A stretch of 64,000 nt of DNA from Ulota crispa (GCA_963920765.1 OY987246.1:16550868-16614867); one strand, 5' to 3'; shown: positions 25,037 to 38,940, counted from the stretch's first letter. A program made the numbers and translations. Notes: generated from the sequence alone by a model not told the origin.

Positions 25037-25199
25037 CAATAGTAGAAAACAATGTTTTACTGTTGTTTTGGTAGCATTGATTAGGGTACTTTTTTTATTG
25101 ATGTCCAACAAAAATTTGTTGATTTTTGTTGAACATCGACAAAAAAGTACCCTAATCAATGCTACCAAAAAAACAGTAAAAATGAGTTTTCTACTAGTG
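25037..25199. mobile_element. Short CACTA-type hairpin MITE (163 bp)
   Basis: A near-complete palindrome. The left arm runs CAATAGTAGAAAAC..GGTAGCATTGATTAGGGTAC, the right arm GTACCCTAATCAATGCTACC..GTTTTCTACTAGTG. The right end matches the CACTAGTAGAAAAC terminus of the large element at 2289-5384; the left has one change (CAATAG). No clear 3-bp target duplication remains. Confidence 0.75.
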
Positions 25200-25619
25200 A
25201 GCACATGTAAGGGAGATATGATTGCACAAGGTGCCCCCCAGGTATAATTTGCCTTGATGTATAGTTTACAACATGTAAACGTGTCTAGGTTTGGGTGGGG
25301 AATGTCACTATTTTTTACAAATTAGAGCAAACATAATAATCCGTTGAATTGGTCAATTTTATCTTTCTCTCTAGGTCTACAATAAATCCATTTTCACTCT
25401 AGTGCACTAACCATTTAAATTTTGTTATTGTAATAGTGTTTTTCAAATGAAAATATACAATTCCAAAATGATTTTATGTACTTTTAGTAGATGTGTTACA
25501 ACACAAAAACCTAATGGAAGATGAATTCACTAAATGGCATTAAAAATACACCTTTGCATATATACACAAACACCAAGTGAAGGAAGTAACATTTTCAATT
25601 TTTTTTAATTAATCCAAAA

Positions 25620-28600
25620 AGTTCAAGAAGAGGAGACAAATGCTAAAGATTTTGAAGTATCTGCACTTGTCCCTCTTACAACCACTTCAATTCAAATAGA
25701 TAAAAATATTGAACCAAGCCTTCTACAAAATATAATTTAATGCAATTGTAATGAGTGCAATACAACAAACACACTTAATAAAATGTGGTTAAATAATCAA
25801 ACTTCAAAAAAAAATTGTTGTTAAACACAATAACTACAAGAGAGAGGTTAAAGTAGTCTTTTTAGAAGAAGTTTGGAAGCTAAAGGTTTAAAAGAAGTGC
25901 CTAATAATTATTCTTTATGGATGGAGAAGTTCATTCAACTAAAACAATTAGATGAAAGTATTTCTTCAATTCAAGAAAGTTTTATAGACAAAAGAGGGCT
26001 CATGAATGAGATCAAAGATATTGACATAGAATCAAACAAAATTGCCTTGAATAAAGAAGAAAATTTTCTATTTAGTCAAGAATTTCAAATTTATAATTCA
26101 CATACACTAATGCAAACAAAGTTAATATAGCTTCAAAAACTTTGTGATCTCTATGGTTGCTCACAAGCTATGCAAGATAATTTAACGCATATGTTGTTTA
26201 GTATGTTGGGATAAAGCAACAAGCATATACAATTTTTGAAGCTAACTTTTAAAGACATCCAAAGATATGCCGCAAACTTAAACTAGAAAACTAATAGAAC
26301 AAACTAAACCAAATTTTTAAAAGATTTTGATCAATACTTACATGAGACTAGACATCATTACACTACAGCGTTGGAAAATGTATGTTGGAACTATCAATTA
26401 GGTACATGATTCATTCATCTTATTACCAAATGTTGATGACAATTACAACAACACAAACAACAAATTACGTAATTGCAATCTTCCAAATTGAGTTATAAAA
26501 CATAGTTGTCTTTTTTGCTCAAAGAAATGTATAATAAGTCATATGATAAAAAAAAATATAACTACATTTGATTGTTTACGCATTGTTGATTAGTTATGTC
26601 TTTTCATAATTTCAAAAATACATTGTGAGAAAATTTTGATTATGTAGATAATAACCATTGGTGTTTGAATAAAAAAATTGCAACAAGTGCCAAAGTACAA
26701 TACAGTATGTGAAGGAATTTTGAGATGACAAAAAACTTTGATTATATCAAGATTTTTGGAATCCAACTTTTATGTGAAAATTATCTATTTAATGTGACAC
26801 TTCAAAATACATAGTGATTTATCAAGCGTTTTTGCTAGTTCAAAGGCATAAAAATTTAATAACTAATTGGAAAGCAGCAATTGAGTCTTACAAGTTTGAA
26901 TGTTTGTTATGCAAAAAATATGTATCAAGAAAATGTTCTTATATAATGAGATTTGCAAAACATAGCATTTTAAGCTCATTGGAATGATTTCAACATCAGC
27001 AAAGATATCAAACAAAATACTTGGATTGTTGAGATTTGGAATATTAAATATAAATCCTTCACATCCTATCATGCTTCTACTAGTGCTTTTTGTGTCAAGT
27101 ACATCAAAAATTCAACAAGTCAAAAAATAATAAAGCATATGCAAAGAAGTGCAACTGCATTTTTTCAACTTTTTACTGAAGAATTGGAGCAATTTTTTTA
27201 TAACAAGTTTAAAACATAATGTAATTTTCCATCTTATCTTCTAAATGTTGAAATCTCTTTTACACAAGAAGGTGGAGATTCAATTCGAGCTATGTTGATG
27301 TTAGTAATTGGTGATAATCTTGAGCAATGCAAAATAAGCAAGCTCTCACAATCGGGAAAGTCAGCATATTGTAAATGTAAGGTGCTCAAAAATTTGGAGA
27401 TCAAACCTTCTACAACTAGACTAAAACAAAATATATATAAATAAATAAATATTTTTAAAATCTTAGAAAATATACATTTTTTCTCTATGACAATCATCCA
27501 AAGAGTTATTTCAATACATATGTTTGTGGAAAAGTTTGCCAAAAGACGGTCAAAAAAAAGACTTGCTATAAATTTAGACATCTTAAGAAAAACTCCATTG
27601 TGGAGATTTTATAATTTATATGGCTTTGACATATCACTTGATATAATAGTTGATGTGATGCATATAGCCATCTTAAATATTTTCAAAAATCACAATGAGA
27701 TATTTTTTGCAAAAATTGAGTTAAAAAATTGCTTACAAGATATGGAATTTTTTTCTGTGTTGTTGAAAAATAATGCCCTCATGAATTGAAATCTAGAAGA
27801 TGGACATATGAGTTTGTGCAAAATCATACTTGTAACATAGAAAAAGAGCACACATTTCTTGTGCAATAGATTTTGCCTTTTGTTTTAAGAAAATGTCAAG
27901 ACAAAATTTCATCCAAATTGTGTAAGATGAGACTATCACTTATTGATATTGTGCATTATTTATTTAATTATACTAGAGAAAAATGATAGATGTAAAAAGA
28001 AACTGATAGTGCACAACACTACAAAAAAAAAGACAATTTCTTGACTAAGCACTATGACTGTCGTGAGTCATTTTGGACAGTCCATAATGACTCATTTTGG
28101 TCATTATGACTGCCGTGAGTTATTATGAACTGTCCAAAATGACTCACGGTAGTCATAGTGCTTAGTCAAAAAAGCGTCTTATTTTTGTAGTGAAAATTTA
28201 TTTTATTGTTGGCAAATAATTTAAAAAAATACTTTAAAAGTAACAATTTATTATTAGAACATATTGCTGGAGCAAGACACATTTTTGATGATGTGATGAG
28301 ATTTGGAGATTTGGATGTTTATTGGTGTTTTTTATACAAGTAGAAAGTGCAAAAATATATTAACATTGTACAAATTATAAAGGAGTGGAGAAGGCATTAT
28401 CAATTTTTATGCACACAATATATTTCAAGAATTCATACATGCATTGAAGTGGAGATTGATAATTTATTTATTCAAAGCAAAACTTTTACTAAAATGCATT
28501 GTTGTTTTTTACATCTACAAGGTCATGCAAATATCAATCTCCAAGATCCTATTACATGTCTTAATTATCCCCAAAAATGCATCTTAAAGTGCAACTCCAT

Positions 28601-28620
28601 TAAGGTCGCAACAACGTAGT
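25620..28620 (+). pseudogene. Decayed transposase, TNP2 / Transposase_21-like (CACTA/Plavaka-type)
   Basis: Several plus-strand frames, broken by many stops and shifts, read in order like one large DDE transposase. There is a helical N-terminal piece (25873-26130), then TFFQLFTEELEQFF-type sequence near 27160, RAMLMLVIGDNLEQ with SQSGKSAYCKC near 27290-27380, FDISLDIIVDVMH near 27640 and IFDDVMRFGDLDVYWCF near 28290-28340. This order (fixed-position L..EL, RA.L.....D.PA.., H/C-rich knuckle, F......D.MH, late FG....W.F) resembles TNP2-like transposases. The match is from memory of the family pattern, not an alignment. A hairpin MITE has inserted at 28017. The copy is clearly non-functional. 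Confidence 0.5.
28017..28192. mobile_element. Hairpin MITE with CACTA-type ends (176 bp)
   Basis: Begins CACTACAAAAAAAAAGAC and ends GTCTTATTTTTGTAGTG. The arms pair almost perfectly for about 65 bp (TTGACTAAGCACTATGACTG against its complement; GTCATTTTGGACAGT against ACTGTCCAAAATGAC). The CACTAC(A)n end is characteristic of small CACTA derivatives. Flanking triplets are CAA and AAA, so the duplication is imperfect. It lies inside the decayed transposase. Confidence 0.82.
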
Positions 28621-31600
28621 GTAATTTATTGCAAAAATCATCAAATAGTGCTTATGAATTGGCTTGCAATAAAAAGGACATTTCTTTTTATCAACTGGAC
28701 AATTTTAGGTTAAAAAATGCACATCCATTTCTAGAAATTTATTTATGGGCATTTTTTTAATGAAAAGCATAGAGCAATTATTGTAAGTACAAGTATTAAA
28801 TGAATTTTCTTCAAAGGAGTAGTCTACACAATTGGCAATGTTGTAATTGTTTTTAGATATGATGATTTTTATAGTACACCATGAAAAGCTCAAATTCAAA
28901 AATATATTTATTACTACTCCAATGAAAAAATCAATGTCCATTTCTTACTAATTACTACAAACATGTATAAATTAAGTTGGAACCCAAGACTACAATGACA
29001 TAAAGATGACATAGACAAAGTCACTAGAGTGAATTTGGTGAAAATCAATGATTTCTTTCCATTTGATGAAGAGAGCATCAAACCAATGGCGTTATTACAA
29101 CAAAAATTTATGAAGAATGATGTAAGTTGTAACCAAGCAGTGTCACATGAAATGTATAGCTGTAAAACGTACTATAATTTCATTAAATATGTTTTAAAGT
29201 ACTCCAAAATGAACATCAAAATTTCGAAATGTTGAATGATGCAATTTTCATTAAATTACATTTTTCAATGTAAATTTTCAATATAATTTAATATATTATA
29301 TTTTCTTATTATTTGTTTACAATTATCAAATAGAACACCAATTCTGAAATGCTTTAAATACATGACTTGCTAGTTTTGTTTGCTTATATTTTCAAATTTT
29401 GGCCATTTTTTTAATTAGGCAATAATTGATGTTTAATTTTACAATTGCCTAAGCAAAGAGGATAATCTAACAGCTGTAATGGACAAGCATGTGCTATTGT
29501 ATGTGGAGTGGGCACTTGAAAACTTGCTAACTTGATTAAAAAAATTTAAAAGATGCAAAAAAGACAAAACTCAAAAGGGCTATTGAAAATAAACAATTAC
29601 AGCAATTCTAAAAACTCAAATAACAGCGCTTATTGAATACACTAATATTAAGTAGGTTCAATCTATTTTTTAAGAGTTTAAATCTGTCAACTACTGAAGT
29701 CTCTTTAAAGCATAATTTTGAGCAAAAGTTCACCAATAAGTTGTTCAATGCATCACAATTAGTTTTCCAATTTGATTATATAATGTGTATTTGCTCTTTT
29801 TTCAATTAAATTAAAAAATAAGAAAAATGACTTTTGTTTAGGATCATTTTTGAAAAAAAAAATCACTCTTGATACCGTCATAATCAATATTTTGTCCCTT
29901 GTATGGGAAATGTGCCAATATTGACAATAGCTAAAAGTGTTGCATGCAAATAAAAAAGAAACAATCAAAATCAAGGAAGTTATTGTTAGGGCGTCCTTCC
30001 ACGCTCATAGGTCGTTGGTTGGAGCCGGAAGACAACAAAAAGTATCCCGATTAAATCGCATGGAAGGACCTTTAGGGCAGTGCCAAACCGGCAGCTTCCC
30101 ACCCACCCATCAGTGGGCCTCTCTTCTTTCGTATTTCATTTTTGTCAATCATTGGTGAGATTCTGCACCGTCTATTGCCGGTCTCTTGGGGTTTAAAGTC
30201 TCCAGTCACTCTCTTAAATTTGAAGTCTTTTACTGGTCTCTTGGAGTTCATGTTGGTCTTTTGGGATTTGAAGTCTCTTACTAATCTCTTGGATGTTTGG
30301 AGGTATGCTTTTGTGTTGCAAATTTTTGATTTGCAAGTCCATAATCTTGTTTCTTGTTTATAAGTTTTGTAGTCTTGTTTCTAAGTTCAAAGTTTGTGTA
30401 ATTTCTTTTTGCTTACAAAAATATTACAAAAAAACACTACACATACAATATATTTCAAACCACCATTACAATTTTTTTCAATATCTTATTCCTAATTGAA
30501 TCACAACTTTTTTTAAAGATTCAATTAATATAAAAGTTTATTGCTAATTGTATCCTTAAACTTAATCATTTAGACAAGATCTAAAATTCAAAGCGTACAA
30601 GTTTTATATATATATCAATTTCAAAAAATATTACATAGTTGCATTTTATAATACAGCTTTGCAATTTTCTAAATTTGAAGAAATTGAGGGCATTAAGAAA
30701 TCAAATATTTAATACAATGCGCTTGTCTAAAATTATAATGCTCTAAAAGTGATTATACTGTTCACATGAATACCAATATAAAAATGTGGTATATACAAAT
30801 ACATTGCAAAAGTGATTACAAGATGTGTTAATAAATATTAATCTTATTATTTTGTTTCAAAACTAATGTCATGTTCTTTTTACCAACTCAAATTGCTACC
30901 TTCAGGTAGATGTACAACCAAAATATGAAAAATATGGAAAGTTTGAATATAATTATAATTTTATGCCAATCACGTTGACACATTCACTTGGGGGGTCACA
31001 TCCCTTTACAATTGGATACCACCTGCAATAATGGGATAATTAAATGGGAGGTATTTGGATTCTTTAAGGTAATTTTTTCCTCCTTTTGTTTATATGAAAA
31101 GCTACTTTAGTGTATTTTAGGATATCCTATGCTTATTTCTAAATGGTCATATGATTTAATTTTTTAAACCCTATTTTTTTTACAAACACAAAACTATCAT
31201 AAGAAAGAATTATGTGTATGTAAGGGGTTTATAGAAGACTTTGGCCAGCAAGAAAATAGCATAAGAATTTAACACATAGCAAGTCCCTCAAACCATACTT
31301 ACAAAGCAACCTTTCTAAACCTTAACACATTCCTAAAAATTTAGATTACCCTCAACCACATGCAAACTCACAAAACAACAAACGACGAGCTTTGAAGCAC
31401 TAAACCCTAAAATGGAGAAGAAAATAGAAAAGGAAGAAAATTGGGCAAAGGACAATAGGAGAGTTTGAGCGTGAAACCAAGCTCTTACTGTTTGAGAACT
31501 ACAAAAAGAACTGAGCTATAACGCCGACATCCACCACCGTTGTTGGCAGAAGAAGACAAGAAATCCAACTCTAAACACGTCAACAAAGAAAAATCCAACT

Positions 31601-34600
31601 CTAAATGCAAACCCTACTAAGCTCACACTCTTGCGCTTGCAAGTGCATCGTTGTGAGGAAAATTCTGTAAGGAGGATGAGAAGCTTCAATTGCACAGCAC
31701 CCTCGCCGCCACTTTTAGCATGCTCAAATAATCCGGGGAGAGAAAAACCTCAAACAACAAGAAAGCAATCTCAAGTATGAGAATCCTAAGTGCCTGCAAG
31801 AGCAACGGTAAGCTTAGCATAACAATGTTTAAAGAAGCCAACTTGTAAAGAATCCAATGTGCTTGCCAGCACAAACTATACTCTCGAGATTCTACAACAA
31901 TGCCAACCTTTGCTAGCACGCTTGACCCTTCTTCAATTACCCTACAACCTGTTGTTAAACCCTAAATCATTACAACCAAAAACGTGGACGTAAAAAAAAA
32001 TTTTCATCCATATTGCTCATGAACCTAAAACCATACACTCATCCTACTAAACTCTTTTAGGATAATCCTATAATTCCCACCCTATTTTTTTCTACAATAT
32101 TCTAAAATGGAGGATTATACACCACCCTATTTTTACATATAATGAAGCAAGACATATTTTTCCAATTCTATGATAAATCCAAAAAAGATAGAAAATTTAT
32201 CTCCAATGAATAAAATTGACCATCTTTTTTATCTCACATAGTTTACTAAAAATTGGAGAGTGACCCCCGAGCATATTCAATAGTAAACTTTATGATTTTA
32301 CACAAAGTTTTGGCATTCATGCTTAAATGTCATAAACTCATATGTTGGTAACCTTCATGAATAATGATGAACACAAATTCCACAAGAGACCTTGTTGTGC
32401 TCTTTTAAAAAAAAATTGAATGTCAAATAAATTTTTATCTTTGAGTATAAAAAAGTGCACTTATGTTTCATCTACATTACAAAAATGTGTTGGGAAAATT
32501 GGGGGTTTTCATTCTATAAATATAATCTACAATAATTTATTTTAAATGATATCTCTAGATCATTAGAAATGGTCATAGTTTTTATAGTTGATTTGGTAAA
32601 ATACACATTCAAATATTTGCAACATAACCTCGAGAACATAACTTTGCTTCAACATTGTATTTGTCACATTTTTCATGTATGTTTTTTTTTTAATACAATT
32701 TTTGTCTACTTGTTTTATAACAACTTTCAATTCATTATTCTTTCATATTATTAACCCTCAGTTTATTATTTCTTGTTTACAAAGTTTCTAGTGTATTTTA
32801 ACCTTAGTCCTATAATAACATGAATTGCATTTTTCACAAGATGATCAATTGAATTTGTGAGTCACAAAATGCAAAGTTCAAGTCATTTGAAAAATCATAA
32901 GCAACAACAAATAAACAACTTAAAGTTTAAACATTTTTTGGGAGAAAGTTTGAATTTTCATGAATTTAATAAAAGTTATTAATTTGAGAGGGATCACATG
33001 AGAAGAGCTGCATTTTACAAATATGGATCTATCATTTCCTAAAGGCAACATGCAATTGTTTTTTTTGGGCAAAACATTACCTAAATCTTACCCCAAATGG
33101 TCACTGCTTACTATAACACTGAAAAAATATGGTGGAAAAATGGATAAATTTGCAAAATCCTTGGATGAAGTTTATGAATATTAGTTTAATTTATGGATGA
33201 ACTTCTACACGTCTACGATTCTATCCCATTTTGTCCGTTTTTTCCCTTACCTTCTTGCATTGTTTGGTGTGGGTCGCTCTACCCTTGTATAATGGAAAAA
33301 AATCTGGGCAAATGAGTGGGTGAGAAGGGAGTGCATGACTTGCTAACCCTATTCCACCCCCTTTGCATGGAAGTGCAAAAAACAAAAGTTGGGTGCCCTC
33401 ACTTGGGGATGCTCCATCGCAGCTGGTGCTGGATTTCTGCCTCCACCCCCACCTGTAGAGCATGGAAGGAGGCCCTTAGTGGTCTTTGAGTTTGCTTAAT
33501 TTGATAGCATGGACACTGCAAAATCGGTTTGCCAAAATTTGCAGGTGCTACTTCTACATCTATCATTTTGGCTTGATTTTGGATGTATTTGTGCTCTTTT
33601 GTTTGATAGTAGCTTGTGAAATTATTCATGATTAGTTTAGTAACTAGCAAAGTGAAGTGCCTCTTTGAACTACAAATACCTATTATTGGTGTTTTTCTAT
33701 TTGAATTTTTTTTTGTAAAGCCTGAATGAAGCTATAGTATTGGTGTATATAATCATTGTATTGAATTTGTGCATGAGGATTAGTTTATGGAATATCATTG
33801 TAACCATAATAAAACACATTTATCTCATTAGAAACTAGAGTACATGTGTGGGTTCCCAAAAAAGTTAGAGTTTATTTAGCGATGATAGCGATACATTTTT
33901 TATAATAAATAAACAGCTAATTAATGTTTATTAGTTTAAGGATGAAAATATATATAGTATTTGATGGATTATTAGTAGATGCAATTCTTTTTATACATGA
34001 AGTTTGTTTTGCAATCTAAATGCTTGGACTAGATACTCCTATATACAAGAATGAACTAGATGCAAACTTGTTATTATATAGTGGCTTGAACAAAACTTAG
34101 TTGTTAATCATATGCCTAAGTAGAAAGTGATAAAGGTATGCAAGTATCTAGTTTGTGTTGACTTATTTTGAAGCTTTAGTCTTCAATAGTCAATCTTACA
34201 TGGTTCAATTTTGTCTTACACTAACATTTCATTTCCAAGATCCCATCATCAAAGATGTGGTAAAGGAGATTGCAAAGGAACTTGTCTCCAATCAAATGGC
34301 TCAACAATTTCAACACAACATCCAAGTTGTTGGAATAAAAGAACCTCCACAATTGAACACTAATTAGTGCATCAATGTTATATAGCAAGTGATGCAAAAT
34401 CCCTTATTGATGACTAAGTCCTTGACAATGCTCTTATGTAGGTTTATCACTATTTTTTACTTAGTTCTATGAACTTGTACATTGGTGGCCAAGAATTGCT
34501 CATAAATGCTTTTTTGGGTTTGAAAAATGATTTATCATGTTAACTTTTGGTTGACTATGAATTGGTTGTACCTTATGAGTTGTAGTTATATTTTTTCTAG

Positions 34601-34885
34601 GTTTATATCAATTTCCTTCTTATGCTTGTCAAGATTGTGACACCGTCACAGCTCAATTTTATTTTAGCAACATTTGTGTACTTGGTGTTCATTGCAAAAG
34701 CAAAAAAATTGTTTTGGTATTAGATACTAGAGATATACTCATTAATAAATAACATATTGTTGCTACTTTAGCTGTTTCTTTATGATAATCATGTTTTGTT
34801 ATTTGACTCATCTGCATTATAATTGAATGCAATTTTCAGCTGTTTGTTAGAGTTAATCCACTAAATTAGCTTAATTTTGTTTGGT
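28621..34885. other. Long gene-free AT-rich stretch
   Basis: No credible gene. Slightly GC-richer patches occur at about 29980-30330, 31400-31960 and 33220-33560; they contain only short unsupported frames and may be old element fragments. A 70-codon plus-strand frame at 34155-34367 (KDVVKEIAKELVSNQ) is helix-like, but it has no recognisable family. Confidence 0.5.
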
Positions 34886-35094
34886 TGGGGATTAGGGTTT
34901 GGTTGGGAGAATGAGGACTTGGTTGGGGGAATCAAAGACTTGGTTGGGGGAATGAAACTTGGCTCGGGGATCAAAGACTTGACTGGGAGGTTGAAGACTT
35001 GGTTTGGGGGGGTTGAAGACTTGGTTGGGGGGGTTGAGGACTTGGTTGGGGGGGTTAGGGGGGGGGGTTTGGGGAGGTTGGGGACTTGGTTGGC
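34886..35094 (+). repeat. G-rich minisatellite (GACTTGGTTGGGGG units)
   Basis: About eight units of roughly 20-23 bp built on GACTTGGTTGGGGGGGTTGA, with G runs of four to nine on the plus strand. The open frames in it on both strands are repeat by-products. The density of G runs makes G-quadruplex formation possible. Confidence 0.85.
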
Positions 35095-35099
35095 ATGGA

Positions 35100-36390
35100 G
35101 CCACGGGAGGGCATGGAGCCAAGACGACCCATGAGAAAAGATACAAATTTTCAAATCTCAAAACACTTTTTGTGGCGGTCCATTTTTAAAGTTGCGTTCA
35201 TGCATGATAATGTCTCTTGCATGACCTTGTCCGTACAACATGTATAGAAGACTTATACACTATGATTAAATTTGTATCTTTGAGCATGACAAAATGTTTA
35301 CTTAGCCAAAACCTAGTTAAAAATATAGAGATATCTATTTTGCAAATTTTGGTCTTACCACACCCCACATTGATTTCTTTGTAGATCATATTTTTATAAC
35401 TTAATTATATTTATTTCACATGAAAAAGGTGCATATGGATGTTTCCTACCTATTTATTTAGTCAAACCTCAAAAATTCATCACCAATGGTTTTCAAGCAT
35501 TTACTACATAAAACCATGAATTTTATGTATAATAATTCACCAAAAATGGGGTTTTGAGTTTTTGAAACAATAATTTGATATGCTTGATTAGGAGTGCATA
35601 AGAATTACAAAACTATGACACAAAGCAAGAAAACAAAAATTATACTCTACATTATGCAAATTTCTTTGAACATAAAAACAGACCCAAGTGTATACATGTT
35701 GAGGGGTACTATACAAAATTTGATAATTTCTCAATCATAGTTGCTAACATTAAAATGGATTTTTGTTTCCTATGGTGCAAGATAACATAAAGCAACAAAG
35801 ACTTGACATTCATATGATCTCTTCATAGCACCCCTCAATGACCTGAAATTCTTCATAAATATAAGCAAAAAGGTCTCATGGTAAAAGTTACAAAAGCAAA
35901 CTGGAGCTTTTTTTTGTTATAAAAATTCAAGGTAGGCAACTATTTAAAATTTGGCCAAAAAATTGTTGGTTTATGGTGTTTTGTACCATAGAAATACTAG
36001 TAAAATTGATAGAGACAAAACTATTTTGTGGCTATACTTGGTAATTATTTTCCACATCAATTTGTTGATAGGTGCAAGCACCAACAGGAATATTCTTGAG
36101 TGAAATCATAGTATTTAAGAAATGAATTACCAATGGAAATAATGACATATAGTGTGACTTTGTTGCTTTACAACTATATTCAATTGCTTTTTTGTGGTAT
36201 TATTCATTAAGTCTCATAATTACTTACTTGATTCCTTTACCTCAAATTCGACTTTGCAAACCCTAATATTTTTCTTCGATTCAAAGAACCACTCATGTGC
36301 TGTTGCAATGTGAAAAGGTCTCTGTTACAAATTATGTTTAAAAAGGAGGAGTCAGTTGTGTTTATGTACACATATATCAACATCAAGTAG
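35100..36390. other. AT-rich intergenic, no gene seen
   Basis: Only short chance frames and no recognised repeat. Confidence 0.5.
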
Positions 36391-36711
36391 TAAGGTAGGA
36401 GGCTCGTAGACCGACCATTAATTTTGGGGAGGTGGAACTTCTTGAAATAATTTTCAGTAAATTTTCCTTGAAAGAGGAATTGGCACCTAATTTGAGTTAT
36501 TTCATTTTTTTTGGAGCTTTGTGGAATTAGTTATGAAATTTTGAAGCTGAAGTGGAATAGAGCTCTAAAACCATCCACCTCCTCAAATGTACACTACTTA
36601 TACATTTTAGAAATTCATGAAAAATAACATGTATAGAAGGAGTACATTTCAAGGAGTGGGCGGTTTTAGAGCCTGGACGGTTTATGAGCCTCCTACCTTG
36701 TACAACTCCTT
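36391..36711. mobile_element. MITE-like element, AAGGTAGGAGGCTC family, copy 1
   Basis: Ends are AAGGTAGGAGGCTCGTAGAC and the inverted TTTATGAGCCTCCTACCTT. The interior (GGGGAGGTGGAACTTCTTG, TTTTCAGTAAATTTTCCTTG) matches the copy at 62524-62857 in the same orientation. Length about 320 bp with no coding capacity. Superfamily not assigned. Confidence 0.75.
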
Positions 36712-36719
36712 AATTTTGT

Positions 36720-37413
36720 ATCAAGTTAATTGCAATTTGTATTTATAATTATTATTATAAGCAAGTGTGATTTTGAAAAGTTTATGAATATCTTGTCAAT
36801 TTAGGTTGTTTCTAGAATTAATGTGGATTTTCCTTGTGCATGTCATAATTTGTATGAAACTTTTATGAAAATGTCAATTCATTGTCTTATAAGTTTAAGT
36901 GCAAAGTCACCAAATTTTGTATATGACATTTGATGGAATAATTTTGCCTATTACCAAATGCTCTTTAGAACAAGCAAATGTGGGTGTTTTGAGATTTTTT
37001 TTGAGTATTTTGGTTATTTATGATTTTTCCTATATTTAATGTTCCTACTACCTTTGTGGCCTAAAATTCCTTTAAGAAATCGTAGGAACTGTCATTTTGT
37101 GGTTTAGAATCTCATTGAAAATAACTAAAAGAATAAATCTATACAATTGTCTACAACATATTTTGCCTTCAAAGAATTCACAATAAACTTCAAAATTATT
37201 ATCTTGGTTAGCCTAAAGGTGAAAAATAACCTTCATTTCTTATATCCCAACAAACAGTTATTCTCTCTAAAAACAAATCTTCAAACAAAAAGCAATTTCC
37301 CAAAATTTTGGCTTCTATTTTTTAAAAATTATTTTCATCCAACCTTGCGTTTAGTACAAAATTAGCACCCAAAGTAACTTAAATGGACAATTTTAGGACA
37401 TCCAATATAACCC
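36720..37413. other. AT-rich intergenic, no gene seen
   Basis: No gene or clear repeat; a 72-codon frame at 37147-37365 is unsupported. Confidence 0.5.
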
Positions 37414-37782
37414 TTAACCCTTAAACATCGAGCTGGTCATTGTGACCAGCCCGGCTATAGTACTTACATTGTTCACCTCAGTGCTTAGCAATTATAATAT
37501 AATTTTCTAAAGTTGCAGGAGTCAACAGTGCATGGTACCCTCATGAAAATTGCAAGAAGAGCAGCTTGGGACCTAACACCGTGTTTTTGAATCTTATCAC
37601 AACTTGGGTTGCCTAAAAAATATGAATGCATCATACAAGATAATTTTTGGCCTTCCATGATGGACCATGTGTTTAAGCTCACTTCTAAATAAAATCAGAT
37701 GAAAATCAACTTTTTTTTGTAACACATAACTTTTTATCAAAGCTTGCAATATTTCTTGTCCTCCTCAACATTTAGGGATTAA
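37414..37782. mobile_element. TTAA-flanked MITE-like element (369 bp)
   Basis: The left end is TTAA-CCCTTAAACATCGAG followed by a perfect palindrome, GCTGGTCA-ttg-TGACCAGC. The right end is CTCAACATTTAGGGA-TTAA. The terminal repeats match at about 13 of 19 positions. It belongs with the elements at 8748-8989 and 46653-47621. Confidence 0.5.
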
Positions 37783-38639
37783 ATGATAATGTAGGTCCTA
37801 CGAGGGCAATCCAAAGAATTAAAGGAAAAATAAGAAGTAAATACAGTGGACGACCATATATGCTTGGCCAATCACAACAAAGAGTCAACCATGCGAGGAA
37901 TTAATTGGGGATTTGGGGGCAAGAATCAAACAATCCTTCAATTTTTTTTTGTGCACATTGCAAGTAACATGGAAAAACTTGATGTTGTAAAAAAACGCAA
38001 TGGACAATTGACATTGAAATGAATTGAAGGACCCTTGTCTTGGGTTACCACAAGTAAGTGGTATTCTTGCACAAATAAGATTTTATAAACATAGTCCCTA
38101 GGATTGGGTATGTTGTTTAATCCTGCAATATTTAAGCGTGCCATTGTGACCAATACAATTCAAGGTATTTTCCTTGTATTTGGAATAGATTCACATCATT
38201 ACTACATTTGAGATCAATAAAGAAGTTGGAAAATAGATTAAAGCGGTTCTAGTGAGCTACTTGAGATCCCAAATTAAAACTTCTTGTTGGTAGCAAATAC
38301 CAATTATATGGGAACATATATACTATGCCTTATGATTATTTAACCCCTAAGTGCTCAATCAACCATTTTTTGGTTGGTGCCCTATTTTTTGGGCTGCCTA
38401 GGATGCAAAAATTATTTAAAAAAGAAGAAGAAGTAATTTTAAATAGAAAAACAAGTCTACTTTCCAATCCAATTTGAACCATGTCAATATAAGTGAAACT
38501 CCACCAAGGAGAAATTTTCAAAGACAATCATTTCAATATTTGCTAGTGTTGTAACATTTACTATTTTGGGAAAATAATGATGTTCTCTCCTTCAAAAAGA
38601 CTAGATGTGGCCCTATGCCGTTGGCCCAATTTTCATAAG

Positions 38640-38940
38640 TAAAAGTAAAAAGTAGAAGTGCAAAAGTAAAAGTAAAAATAAAAATAAAAGTAAAATTTGA
38701 AAGTTATTCCAAATGCTACAAAACCAAGCCCGTGCATCCCTCCTTGGCAAGAGCTTTCCAACATTACCAAGAACGCCACCAAAATAAAAGTAAAAGTACT
38801 TTTCTAAACCTTTAATCCAAAAAAAAACTTCAAAATTCTATAACTTTCCCACCGTAGGCCCATATGCCACAAAACCAAGCTTGTGCACCCCTCCTTGCCA
38901 AGAGCTTTTTGACAGTACCAAGCACGCAACGGGGGGGACA
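38640..38940. repeat. AAAAGT microsatellite and 151-bp direct duplication
   Basis: An AAGTAAAAGTAAAA run (about 38640-38700) is followed by two copies of a segment of about 70 bp that contains ACAAAACCAAGC and CCTCCTTG(G/C)CAAGAGCTTT, starting at about 38718 and 38869. The offset is 151 bp. Confidence 0.7.

Noticed and set aside
29980..30330. GC-richer patch as an exon or LTR fragment
   Set aside because: No continuous frame or terminal repeat could be supported.
34861..35189. Open frames on both strands, Gly- or Pro-rich
   Set aside because: Products of the G-rich minisatellite.
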